A DNA stretch of 64,000 nt from Candidatus Aalborgiella aggregata (GTDB taxonomy: Bacteria > Pseudomonadota > Gammaproteobacteria > Burkholderiales > Burkholderiaceae_C). The stretch spans positions 136,192-200,191 of the forward strand of contig JADIYY010000004.1 in assembly GCA_016705065.1 (NCBI GenBank). Reading direction: 5' to 3'. Shown piece after piece: positions 53,376 through 63,250 of this stretch; position 1 is the stretch's first letter; every line of letters begins with the position of its first letter. Under the pieces are notes generated by a model. That model ran no database searches. It had not been told where the DNA came from and saw only the letters and a list, made by a program, of their open reading frames with translations. A program made the translations under genes and the position numbers.

Positions 53376-54443
53376 TTAACTCAGCACCACTGCTGCACCC
53401 GCGCCTTGTGGTGCGATGGTGCCGATTTCAAACACGGTCTCACCTAAATCGCGTAAAGTTTTTGCAACAGCGTTTGCGCTTTGTGCATCGACCACCACCA
53501 CCATGCCAATGCCGTTGTTGAAGGTGCGGTTCATTTCGATGTCGTCGATGCCAGCTGTGGCTTGCAGCCAGGCGAAGAGTTCGGTTTGTGGCCAGCTGCC
53601 CTTTTTCAGGTGAGCTGCCATGCCTTTGGGCAGCACGCGGGGGATGTTTTCCAGCAAGCCACCGCCGGTGATGTGGGCCAAAGCTTTGATACCAGATGTT
53701 GCGCCATTGGCGGCAGTGTTCAGTGGGTGAGCAGCCAAAGCTTTCAGCACGTTCAACACATACAAACGCGTTGGCATCATCACGGCTTGTTTGAAAGGCT
53801 GAGCATCTAAGGTAGCAGGAATTTTTCCGCCGGCCTCAGCACGTTCAATGCATTTGCGCACCAAGCTGAATCCGTTGGAATGCACGCCATTGCTTTTTAA
53901 TCCCAGTACCACGTCGCCTGCGGTGATGGATTCGCCGGTCAAGATTTTGGATTTCTCCACTGCGCCAACTGCAAAGCCAGCCAAATCGTATTCACCGGCT
54001 GGGTACATGCCGGGCATTTCGGCTGTTTCGCCACCAATCAATGCGCAGCCTGAGAGCTCACACCCTTTGGCGATGCCTTGGATGACAGCCGCAGCGGTAT
54101 CAATGTGCAATTTGCCGCAGGCGAAATAATCTAAGAAAAATAAGGGCTCTGCGCCTTGCACCAGCACGTCGTTGACACTCATGGCTACCAAATCGATGCC
54201 CACGGTGTCGTGCATGTCCCATTCAAATGCCAATTTCAATTTGGTACCCACGCCATCGGTGCCGCTGACCAACACGGGCTCTTTGAATTTTTTGGAAACC
54301 TCAAACAGCGCGCCAAAGCCACCAATGCCTGCTAAAACGCCTTCGCGCATGGTTTTTTTGGCAAAGGGTTTGATGCGCTCTATCAAGGCATCGCCTGCGT
54401 CAATGTCAACGCCGGCGTCTTTGTAACTCAGTGGGGTGGTCAT
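53376..54443 (-). CDS. purM: Phosphoribosylformylglycinamidine cyclo-ligase
   Basis: Fifth step of purine synthesis: FGAM to AIR with ATP. The 355 residues start LSYKDAGVDIDAGDALIERIKP, the family opener, with SGTDGVGTKLKLAFEWD and the Gly-rich LIGGETAEMPGMYPAGEYDLAGF. ITGGGLLENIPRVLP completes the ATP-binding fold. It is divergent from perM, the arrangement found in many Burkholderiales next to hda. Confidence 0.96.
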   Translation of the reverse strand: MTTPLSYKDAGVDIDAGDALIERIKPFAKKTMREGVLAGIGGFGALFEVSKKFKEPVLVSGTDGVGTKLKLAFEWDMHDTVGIDLVAMSVNDVLVQGAEPLFFLDYFACGKLHIDTAAAVIQGIAKGCELSGCALIGGETAEMPGMYPAGEYDLAGFAVGAVEKSKILTGESITAGDVVLGLKSNGVHSNGFSLVRKCIERAEAGGKIPATLDAQPFKQAVMMPTRLYVLNVLKALAAHPLNTAANGATSGIKALAHITGGGLLENIPRVLPKGMAAHLKKGSWPQTELFAWLQATAGIDDIEMNRTFNNGIGMVVVVDAQSANAVAKTLRDLGETVFEIGTIAPQGAGAAVVLS

Positions 54444-54543
54444 GGGAAACCTAGGGGGAAAAGGTAGAAGTGTGAATGCAGTGCGCTGCGGTTAGAATTT
54501 GCCTAGATTTTAAGGGTTTTATTCCCGTCTTTTAGGCCTTTAT

Positions 54544-55617
54544 ATGCAATTCTCTGCGACGCAAAAAGCATCTTCGCTTGGCTGGGTATCGCCATGGTCA
54601 CGGTGCTCTTACTCTGGCTGTTGGGACCCGTGCTGACGCCCTTTGTGGTGGCTGGTGTGTTGGCCTATGCGCTCAATCCGGTGGTCAATCGGCTCGATGC
54701 ACTGTTCCGAGGCAAGATGCCACGTGTATTGGCGTGCTTTTGGTTGAGCTTGTTGTTTGTGCTTGCTGGTGCTGGCACTTTTGTTGCTTTTGATAGTGCC
54801 GATTTTGACCAAACAATTGCCACTATTGAAAGAGCAAATTCCGGTACTCTTTGACAACATCAGTGCTTGGGTCACGCCATTACTGGCGCAATTGGGGGTG
54901 AAATTCACCTTTGATTTCGCACACATCAAAGACTTTATTTTGAAATACCTCAACACCAATGCCGAAGACAGCATTGGCTCCTTGCTCTCATCGGTCAAGC
55001 TCGGTGGCAGTGTGGCGCTGGCGGTGATAGGCAATGCGGTGCTGATACCTGTGGTGCTGTTTTATTTGCTCAACGATTGGGACCATTTTGTCTCGCGCGC
55101 ACAATCTTTTGTGCCTCCGCGCATGCGGGCAGCCTTTGACAGCTTTGTCAAAGAAGCCGATGCGGTACTGGGGCAATACCTGCGTGGGCAACTGTTGGTG
55201 ATGTTGATGTTGGCGGTGTTTTACAGCGTGGGCTTGGTCTTGTTTGGTTTGGATTTGGCTTGGCCGATTGGTATCTTCACAGGCTTGGCCGTGTTTGTGC
55301 CCTATTTGGGTTTTGGTTTGGGTATGGTTTTGGCGCTCTTGTCTGGCTTGCTGCAATTCGCCTCCATCAAAGCTTTGGTGATGGTGGCTGTTGTATACGG
55401 TGCAGGGCAATTGGTGGAAAGTTTTTTCCTGACGCCACGCTTTGTGGGTGAACGCATTGGCTTGCACCCCATCGCGGTGATATTTGCGTTGATGGCATTT
55501 GGGCAATTGTTTGGTTTTGTCGGGATCTTGGTCGCATTGCCAGCCAGCGCCGTGCTGTTAGTAGCGATACGCCGCCTACAAGCAAATTACATGAGCAGCA
55601 AACTCTATCAGGGTTAA
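54544..55617 (+). pseudogene. AI-2E/PerM family transporter with two frameshifts
   Basis: Inner-membrane protein of the PerM/YdiK (AI-2E exporter) family. The first frame from the ATG at 54544 gives MQFSATQ. Inserting one A in the A5 run at 54563-54567 would continue as KSIFAWLGIAMVTVLLLWLLG. The second frame carries GPVLTPFVVAGVLAYALNPV and is lost between about 54747 and 54775. The third frame continues ALLLLLIVPILTKQLPLLKE and runs intact to 55617 with GVPYLGFGLGM-like PYLGFGLGMVLALLSG and LTPRFVGERIGLHP. Two lesions in one gene suggest decay or local sequence error; a long intact 3' frame keeps both possible. Confidence 0.85.
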
Positions 55618-55633
55618 AAAACATTCAGGACCC

Positions 55634-56320
55634 ATGAAGCAAATCGCACTGGATATCGGATTGGGCACTGGCCCCACTTTGGACAATTTTTTTGCTGGGC
55701 CCAATGTCGCTGTACTTGAACATTTGAAGCTGTGGACACACAGCCCTACGCGTTCGCCAGTGCCCACCTATGTGTGTGGTGCCAGTTCCAGCGGCAAAAC
55801 ACATTTACTCAAAGCCGTGTCGCAGGCACTGCAAGAATCGGGCGCGCAAGTGGGTTGGCTCGATGCATCCATGCTCACGCCACCAGCTTTCAACGAGGCT
55901 TGGGTGGCGGTGCTGATGGACGATGTGCACCTGTACACCGCAGAGCAACAACATGCTGCTTTCAATTGGTTTGTCAACGCCATGACACCCAGCACTGGTG
56001 CACAGCGCTGGGTGCTGGCCGCGGGTGATGTGCCACCAGCGCAATTGCAACTGCGCGAAGACCTGCGCACGCGCTTGGGTTGGGGACATGTCTATGACTT
56101 GCAGGTGTTGTCTGAACCCGAACGCCGTGGCGTGTTGCGCCAAGAAGCCGATGCGCGCGGCGTGTTTTTGAGTGACGAGGTGATGGACTTCATGCTCAAA
56201 CGCTTTAGCCGCGATTTGGGCAGCTTGATGGAGCTGCTTGATGCGATGGACGGCTACGCCATGCAATCCAAAAAAGCCATCACAGTCTCACTCATCAAAG
56301 CCATGATGAATGAGGCTTAA
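55634..56320 (+). CDS. hda: DnaA regulatory inactivator Hda
   Basis: DnaA-like AAA+ protein that, with the beta clamp, stimulates hydrolysis of DnaA-ATP to limit initiation. The 228 residues begin MKQIALDIGL, where a clamp-binding-like sequence is expected. The P-loop is CGASSSGKTHLLKA, then VLMDDVHLYTAEQQHAAFNWFV and the C-terminal DVMDFMLKRFSRDLGSLMELLDAMD. It lies between perM and a HAD phosphatase, as in other Burkholderiales. Confidence 0.93.
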   Translation: MKQIALDIGLGTGPTLDNFFAGPNVAVLEHLKLWTHSPTRSPVPTYVCGASSSGKTHLLKAVSQALQESGAQVGWLDASMLTPPAFNEAWVAVLMDDVHLYTAEQQHAAFNWFVNAMTPSTGAQRWVLAAGDVPPAQLQLREDLRTRLGWGHVYDLQVLSEPERRGVLRQEADARGVFLSDEVMDFMLKRFSRDLGSLMELLDAMDGYAMQSKKAITVSLIKAMMNEA

Positions 56321-56335
56321 ACCCATTATTTCATG

Positions 56336-56402
56336 AAAATATATGAAAAATCGGGCTATAGCCGGCGTATATATTGCCTAATGTGCTACTAAATATATAG
56401 CA
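56336..56402 (-). repeat. Dispersed ~67-bp palindromic element, copy G (intergenic)
   Basis: Full-length copy on the minus strand: TGCTATATATTTAGTAGCA, CATTAGGCAATATATACGCC, GGCTATAGCCCGATTTTTC, ATATATTTT. It lies between the co-directional hda and HAD genes, 16 nt after hda and 21 nt before the HAD start, so it must be within any shared transcript. Confidence 0.88.
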
Positions 56403-56422
56403 TATCATTTTTTAATTTTACA

Positions 56423-57103
56423 ATGATCAATCTGACGCTTTTCGACCTGGACCACACCCTCTTGCCATTGGACTCTGACTATGCCTGGGGCGAATTCACC
56501 ACCCGCATAGGCTGGACCGACCCAGTGATTTTCAAACAGCGCAACGACGAATTTTTTGCACAATACAAAAAGGGCGAGCTCAAAATTGCAGACTACGTGC
56601 GCTTTGCCACGCAGGCCATTAAGGAGCAAGGTAAAGACAAATCCATCGCTGCACATGCACAGTTCATGCGCGAAGTGATAGAACCCGCCATCACAAGATC
56701 TGCCACTGATTTGATTGCCCAGCACCGACAGCGTGGCGACCGCATCGTCATCGTCACGGCCACCAATGAGTTTGTGACACGCCCCATTGCCAGCGCATTG
56801 GGCATAGACGAATTGATAGCGGTTCAGCTTGAGATGGATGGTGCTCAACACGGCACTGGCTGGATCACCGGCGCAATCAAAGGCGTGCCATCAGCGCACG
56901 AAGGCAAGGTAACGCGTGTGGAAGAATGGCTGGCTGCCAACCAGCTGAATTGGCAAAACGTGCACACCACTTTTTACACAGACTCATTCAACGACATCGC
57001 GCTCTTAGAAAAGGTCAACACCCCCATCGCCACCAACCCAGACGCGCGTTTGCGGACAGTGGCTACAGCGCGTGGTTGGCAGATTTTGGACCTTTTTTCG
57101 TGA
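56423..57103 (+). CDS. HAD-IB family phosphatase (SerB/CicA-like)
   Basis: Small-molecule phosphatase of HAD subfamily IB. The 226 residues show motif I FDLDHTLLPLDSDYAW with nucleophilic Asp, motif II IVIVTATNEFVTRPIA, and motif III/IV YTDSFNDIALLEKVNTPIATNPDARL. Substrates of this group include phosphoserine, histidinol phosphate and phosphatidylglycerophosphate; the actual one is not clear. It sits between hda and pcnB, a common Burkholderiales order. Confidence 0.9.
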   Translation: MINLTLFDLDHTLLPLDSDYAWGEFTTRIGWTDPVIFKQRNDEFFAQYKKGELKIADYVRFATQAIKEQGKDKSIAAHAQFMREVIEPAITRSATDLIAQHRQRGDRIVIVTATNEFVTRPIASALGIDELIAVQLEMDGAQHGTGWITGAIKGVPSAHEGKVTRVEEWLAANQLNWQNVHTTFYTDSFNDIALLEKVNTPIATNPDARLRTVATARGWQILDLFS

Positions 57104-57164
57104 TTTCCTGTTATTTTGAGACACCTGTGCGCTCTCTGGGATAATCAGGGCTATCTAGGAAACC

Positions 57165-58761
57165 ATGATTAAGAAATTCATCAACAAATTACTTGGCAAG
57201 TCAGACAGCGCAGCTGACGGCAAACCAGCCAAGGGCAAGAAAACCAATTACGGCAAACGCGAAGACATTGGCGTCGCCACACACGGAATCGACAACGATT
57301 TGGTAGACGACCGCGCCCGCGATGTGGTGCACGTACTCAAACGCGCTGGCTTTCAAGCCTACATTGTGGGTGGCGCGGTGCGCGACCTGCTGGTGGGTTT
57401 GCGCCCCAAAGATTTTGATGTTGCCACCAATGCAACGCCCGAGCAAGTCAAACACCTGTTCCGCCGGGCGTTCATCATTGGCCGGCGCTTTCGCATCGTG
57501 CACGTGGTGTACGGTCGTGGGCGCGAGCATGAGGTGATCGAGGTCACCACCTTTCGCGCCAATTTGGACAATGCCGCTGCAGAGCAAGTCAAAGGCAATG
57601 AGAAAACCAGCAAATCTGAATTGGCTGGCATGAAGCACGCTGTCGATTCAACTGGTCGCGTGTTGCGCGACAACGTGTGGGGCACGCAGCAAGAAGACGC
57701 TGTGCGCCGCGACTTCACCATCAACGCCATGTATTACGACCCTGAAACGCAAATCGTGGTGGATTACCACGGCGGCTTCAAGGACGCCAAAAACCGTGTG
57801 ATTCGCATGATTGGCGATGCCGCCGCACGATACCGCGAAGACCCAGTGCGCATCATCCGCGCCGTGCGCTTTGCGGCCAAGCTCGCGCCTTTGGGTTTCA
57901 AGTTGGACAGCAAAACCGCTGCGCCATTATTGGCATCACAAAAACTTTTAGCCGACGTGCCACAAAGCCGCCTGTTTGACGAAATGCTCAAGCTCTTGCA
58001 AACGGGTCATGCACAAAGCAGCATTGACACCCTCAAAGCATTGGGCATGGCCAAAGGCATTTACCCGCTGTTGGACGTGGTGGTGGAACGTGCCGATCAA
58101 ACTTTGGTGCGCGTGGCATTGGAAGACACCGACCGCCGTGTGGGCGAAGGCAAACCCGTTGTCGCCAGCTTCCTATTGGCTTGCGTGCTGTGGGCCGATG
58201 TGCGCGATGGCTGGGCTGCCAGGTTGCGTCAGCGGCAACACAGCCACCCTGCGCTGCAAGATGCGATTGACGATGTGTTCAACGCCCGCATTGGTGATGT
58301 ATCCGGCCGCGGCAAACTGGCCGCCGACATGCGCGAAATTTGGATGATGCAACCCCGTTTTGAAAAGCGCGTGGGCAACACCCCTTTTGGCATGGTAGAC
58401 CAGCCGCGCTTCAGAGCCAGTTTTGACTTCATGCGCCTGCGTGCCGGATGCAGGTGAAGTGGACGAAGCCTTGGCCGAATGGTGGCAAGAATTCAGCATG
58501 GCCAGCGACGAAGTGCGCGAAGACTTGGTGGACCAAGTGCGGCAAGAGCAACGTGAAGCACAGAAAAACAAACCGAAATCAAGTCCAAAAAGCAAAACAG
58601 CTAACAATGATGCAGTGAGCGACGCAGGTGATTTCGACGAAACAATTGACGCGCCCGCCAACACCGACCCCGCCAAAAAACGCAGACGCAGAAAGCGCGG
58701 TGGTGTGAAAAAAGCCAACCCCGCGTTTGTACCGAATCCAAGCGATGGAGCAACAGAATAA
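57165..58761 (+). pseudogene. pcnB: Poly(A) polymerase I with a frameshift near the C-terminus
   Basis: Adds 3' poly(A) tails that promote RNA decay. The first frame (57165-58457) has the nucleotidyltransferase signature YIVGGAVRDLLVGLRPKDFDV, the RFRIVHVVYG segment, RRDFTINAMYYDP and ARYREDPVRIIRAVRFAAKL. It leaves frame after FDFMRLRA. Reading continues one base later (extra base about 58443-58447) as DAGEVDEALAEWWQEF to 58761, with a basic KKRRRRKRGGVKK tail. Together they give a normal-length protein of about 531 residues. The catalytic domains are intact, so a truncated product could still work. A sequence error is equally possible. Confidence 0.88.
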
Positions 58762-58797
58762 AAGTATTCCGTTCGTCCTGAACTTGGCTAAGGGTTC

Positions 58798-59154
58798 ATG
58801 ATGCTCAAGACGGCACCCCAACGCGTCACCGCCTACATTGCCCTGGGTGCAAATTTAGGCGCAACTTTAGCAGCCAACGCACAAGCCGTGCGCGATGCCA
58901 TCCAAGCCATCCACGCTCTGCCCCATGTGCAAGTCACCCAACAATCATCGCTCTACCAAACAGCGGCGATGGAGTCACTACCAGACGCACCCAAAAGCCC
59001 AGACTACATCAACGCCGTCATTGAAGTTTCATGCGCCCAGCCAGCACAATGGTTGCTTGAACAGCTACAAAAAATAGAGCAAAGCGCAGGCCGCGAACGC
59101 CCCTACAAAAACGCACCCCATTACTGGTGTCTGATCTTTTTAAACGGCAATTGA
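58798..59154 (+). pseudogene. folK: Truncated 2-amino-4-hydroxy-6-hydroxymethyldihydropteridine pyrophosphokinase
   Basis: FolK transfers pyrophosphate from ATP to 6-hydroxymethyldihydropterin in folate synthesis. The N-terminal part is normal: YIALGANLGATLAANAQAVRDA, SSLYQTAAMES, DYINAVIEV and GRERPYKNAP. Immediately after, at about 59118, the similarity ends, and the conserved (R)TLDLDLL metal-binding segment and C-terminal third are absent; the last dozen residues (HYWCLIFLNGN) are out-of-frame readthrough of the next gene. About 118 residues against the usual 160. It cannot be functional as read. panB and other expected neighbours are missing, so this is a rearrangement or deletion junction. 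Confidence 0.85.
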
Positions 59155-60075
59155 ATTTGATCCTTGGTGATGGGGCTGTCAAAGGGCCAGCGCATTATCA
59201 AATTACCAACATGCGTATCAAAGCGCAATTGATTGAGTTGGACCAACATCTGGCTTCACACAATATCAAGGCTGTTCTGATAAAAGGTGCCATTCAATTG
59301 TTTGAACCGCTCTACCCTTCACTTGGCATGCGTGAAATGTCAGATATTGATTTGCTGGTACTGGACCGTCGCTTTCACTCAGCGACTGCTGATCTGGGCT
59401 ATCAACCCAAGTCACCGACCATGAAAGACAAAACTAATAGAAATGGTGAACACCTGCTTGAGTGGGGTCACAGTCACCTGACACCCATCATGCGACCAAC
59501 GATATCGTGACCATTGAACCACATCTGCTAGCCGTGGAACCAAGATACATACATTTATTGCCCAAGGATTTCGCGAATGAATTCATAGGCCTGAAATCAT
59601 GTCAGTCCTTGATGCAACCCAGAAAAGAATATGCTTTGATTGTCAGCTTGATTCACACCCTCTTGCATGATCGCGATTCTCTAGAGGGTGCTTTGCGTTT
59701 GCGTGGTTTAATAGAGTGCGAGCATGTATGCGACACTAACAAACGAGAGCAAAAATAAATTATTGACACATTTTCAAAATTGTCATGCCATGCCATTTTG
59801 GAATGCGTGGCGAGCTTTGTCTGATTGGCTTTTTCTGAATGACAACGCTGCACTCAGGCGCTCCATCGCAGGCCTATTGTTAATCCAAGAGTTTAAATGG
59901 CGCTCAAACAGCCATCGAATTGGATATGTTATATCACTCTTACATAGGTTATTCGCTCTTTTCAGTATCCAGTTTTGGACCAGTGGATTTTTGTAAGGTA
60001 TTTTTAAGATTCACTAAAATAGATTTTTGGCAACGATTGGTCACACGAACAATGGCTGTTATTAAAAACTATTGA
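59127..60075 (+). pseudogene. Nucleotidyltransferase family protein (NTP_transf_5-like), 5'-truncated and frameshifted
   Basis: The readable part begins around GTG 59127. It contains AVLIKGAIQLFEPLYPSLG and MREMSDIDLLVLDRRF, the Lys-Gly and DxD motifs of the uncharacterised nucleotidyltransferase family PF14907. The frame changes near 59490-59510 into DIVTIEPHLLAVEPRYIHLL, near 59720 into MYATLTNESKNKLLTHF, and probably again near 59995 into KVFLRFTKIDFWQRLV before the stop at about 60075. The N-terminus is probably missing at the folK junction. In related clusters this family accompanies PqqD- and HprK-like proteins. Function unknown. Confidence 0.75.
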
Positions 60076-60118
60076 GAACTGACCCTTTTATAAACTGTTC
60101 ATTCAACATCTCTTCGCC

Positions 60119-61773
60119 ATGATTGCCAAATTCAAGAGACTGAAACCTTATTTGGCAAACGCAATACGCATCGCTACTTACGCACCTACACACTGGGAGC
60201 AATCAGTTCTTTATTGGAAGCTATAAGTCTGGCATTAACACTGCCAGTGGTTTCCATACCTTAGTGGGAATCAAAATCAAAAGCACATGGCTGGCAGAAT
60301 GGGGCACCCACCATTTATTGCTCTTACTTTGTGTTTTCTATGTTTTGGCATTGGCATTTCGCATTTTTGCCAATGAACGCATCGCCCATATCAACATGAC
60401 TGAAGGCTATGCATTGAGTGCTGAAATATTCAAGAAATCATTAGACCAACCTTATTCGTGGAATTTTTCAAACCATTCTGCTGATACACGTGCATCGATA
60501 CTGCATGACACACAAGACCTCATATCATTCATCACGATCCCATTAGGTAGACTGATTTCTCAAATCAGTTTACTACTGGCTATTGTGATAGTTTTGCTCT
60601 GGATACAACCCGTTCTGACCCTCTTTTTAGGCTTTATTTTCTCAGCCATTTATTTTTTAATATATATTTTCATGAAAGTGGGGTTGCAAAAGATGTCGTA
60701 TTCAGTTGGATGCACACACCAAAGACACCGTTTGAGTACTGATGCTTACATAGCTATTAGGAACTGAGATTACATCAACTCGAAGGTAATTCATCGAAGA
60801 CTTCGGTTTGGCATCGCAACAATTGGCCCATGCCAGCAAAAATAGGGCAACACTGAGTGAGATACCCAAGCTCATCATGGAAGCAGTATTGTTCGTGAGT
60901 CTGATTGCAGCTTATTTATACCACTCGTCATCCGAACAAACAGCACAAATTCAAAACGGACCTGTCTATCTACTGTATGCCGTTGCGTTCTTAAAATATT
61001 ACCGATTGGGCATCAAATTTTGTGAACTTCAGCAGCTTAAAGTCAGGTTGGCCTTTGGTCGAAAAATTTGAGAAACTGTTCAAGGGTTTTTCTCAAAAGA
61101 CTATACAGAAAGCATTCCCTCAAGAATGGGATGTGATTGAATTCAAAAACGTCAGTTACAGTTATCCAAACGCAACAACACAGGCTATTGAAAATTTGAG
61201 TTTCACTGCCAAAGCTGGTGAAAAAATTGCCATTATTGGCAAATCCGGCTCTGGAAAAAGCACTTTAATTGATTTATTGGCATGCTTGATACATCCAAGC
61301 AAAGGGGAAATTTTGGTCAACAGCAAAAGTTTGTTCACCGAACATGCTGATAGTTGGCGACAACAAATACGGTACAGCTCGCAATCACCAGCCTTGTTAG
61401 ATGGAACTGTATTGAATAACATCAGCTTGAATAAAGCTTATACCGAACAAAATTAAATTCTGCATGTTACTTAGCTTGTTTGGATGATTTCGATTCTGAA
61501 GAAGCATATTCATTATTCTTAAATAAAGCTGTTGGTGAAAATGGTCTCAATCTTTCTGGTGGTCAAATCAAGAGAATCAGCATTGCCCGCGCCATGTTTC
61601 ACTCAGCTTCTTTGTACATCTTTGATGAACCCACCAGCAGTTTAGATCCACAAACTGCCAGCAAATTCATTCAACGTATACTTAAAATGAATACAAAATC
61701 CGTTTTCTTTTTTGTAACACATGATCACCATTTTGCGAGCCAATGCGACAGAGTAATAAACCTTGATGAATAG
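60119..61773 (+). pseudogene. ABC exporter (fused membrane and ATPase domains), multiply frameshifted
   Basis: Remnant of a type I ABC exporter of about 550 residues. The start reads MIAKFKRLKPYLANAIRIAT, then LGAISSLLEAISLALTLPVV appears in another frame. The membrane domain continues in the frame from 60264 (HHLLLLLCVFYVLALAFRI) to a stop at 60767. Further pieces run to 61071, then the ATPase: FKNVSYSYPNATTQAIENL, Walker A GKSGSGKST, signature NLSGGQIKRISIARAMF and Walker B LYIFDEPTSSLDP. At least five frame changes or stops occur. The tight link with PqqD- and HprK-like genes suggests peptide export. Confidence 0.8.
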
Positions 61774-61784
61774 AAATTTTTAAC

Positions 61785-62194
61785 ATGAGCATACAAACTT
61801 ATCAATTAGCTGAACCCGATGTGATTTGCGAAAAGTTCCAAGAGGGTGTGATATTGCTTAATTTATCAACAGGACAATACTGACGTCGGCGAAAGATATA
61901 TCCCTTGCTCGAGGCCATAGAGACAAGAACAGACATTCAATATTTAGCTGGCCAAATTGAGCAATTGAAACTGGTGCGAGCCATCAAATGCATGATGCGA
62001 TATCAAAACTTGTTTCATTTGGACTGATACGCGAATCAAATGAAAGCGGCTTGCAATGTGATCCAGATTTTGCAACCCGACTATTGCAAGCTGGTAATCA
62101 TTACTTCATAGAAAATTATGATGATTTAGCAGCATTGTTTGCAGCAGATCCTGTGCATGACATTGATCCTAAAAGTGGAAAAATCGCGAACTAA
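61785..62194 (+). pseudogene. PqqD-like peptide chaperone remnant
   Basis: From the ATG at 61785 the frame reads MSIQTYQLAEPDV and then GVILLNLSTGQY, the first beta-strands of a PqqD/RiPP-recognition fold. An in-frame TGA at 61881-61883 follows. The same frame goes on with KIYPLLEAIETRTDIQYLA, the expected helix. A frameshift near 61985 then leads to MHDAISKLVSFGLIRESNES and a normal-looking end at 62194. Such proteins bind leader peptides for modification enzymes. Not functional as read. Confidence 0.7.
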
Positions 62195-62317
62195 TTAAAA
62201 TGACAATGCCAAATCAAGGTCATGCCACAGCCCTTGCAAGCATTTGCGATGAGTGCTATATCCAATGCACGAGAAAGGTTTAACAATATCAGGAATCTGC
62301 GCTGACCAGAATTCAAC

Positions 62318-63250
62318 TTGGAAATCGTTCTTATGTTTTTTGCTGAATCCAAGGAGTTTTTAACCGCGAGTGTGCAACATTGTTGCGCATTGCAAGTTAC
62401 TCAAACCAATTCACTGCCTACAGATTTCAAGATTTATACCGATTATTCTGGATGGCATACCCAGTTTGCTAAGCAGTCTAATCTAATTGGCAATTTAAGC
62501 CATCGACAAATTGAGATGGCTTTATCTAACATAGGGCTACATGCCATATTCAATCCAGACACCTACTCTTGGGACATTCTTGATATTAAAAATCGATTTG
62601 GTGTACGATTACAAACCAGTACAGCTGACACCCCAGTTTGGGAAAAAACATCTCCGTTGGCATTCTTTAATAAGTGGATTGCCAGTGCCGACGACAAATG
62701 CATGATCCACGCTGGATCATTGGCACACGGCCATACGGGTGCGTTGATCGTTGGCCAAGGCGGTGCTGGTAAATCAGGCTTGGTCATAGGCGCATTAAAA
62801 AATAGTTTGCATTCCGCAGGGGATGATTACGTCGCATTGTCTAATAAATCTCCCTACCAAGCGCATGCCATCTATCGAACTGTGAAACAAGACATATCAG
62901 GTTTAAACAGATTGGGACTTCCTACTAACTTGCCATTGAATTGGCAAAAAAAAGCTGTATTCAGGCCTGAGCAATTATTTGAGCAACGCATCAATGATTG
63001 TGTACCTATCAATGTAATTCTCATGCCACGTTTGGGTGGGGTGTCAACAAGTTTTCGACGCATCGATCCAACCATCATTTTCAAATACTGACCTTTTCAA
63101 CTTTGAACCAAGTATGCGGTGATTACAAAGAAATCTTTCAGACTTGTGGTGAATTGACACGTCAATTACCTTGTTATGAAAATGGTTCAATCATCTGACA
63201 ATAATGAAATCACTGCGAAACTAATTGAATTTCTATCTCAATTCAAATGA
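62318..63250 (+). pseudogene. HPr kinase-like protein remnant
   Basis: Kinase related to HPr kinase/phosphorylase, of the type found in peptide-modification clusters. The first frame (TTG 62318 to 63091) shows CMIHAGSLAHGHTGALIVG, the P-loop GQGGAGKSGLVIG, SAGDDYVAL and INVILMPRLGGVSTSFRRID. The frame is then lost. The other frames give TFSTLNQVCGDYKEIFQ and LTRQLPCYE, which is the expected C-terminus, ending in TGA at 63248-63250. At least two frameshifts. The restored gene would overlap the next start by ATGA, showing a former operon. Confidence 0.7.
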
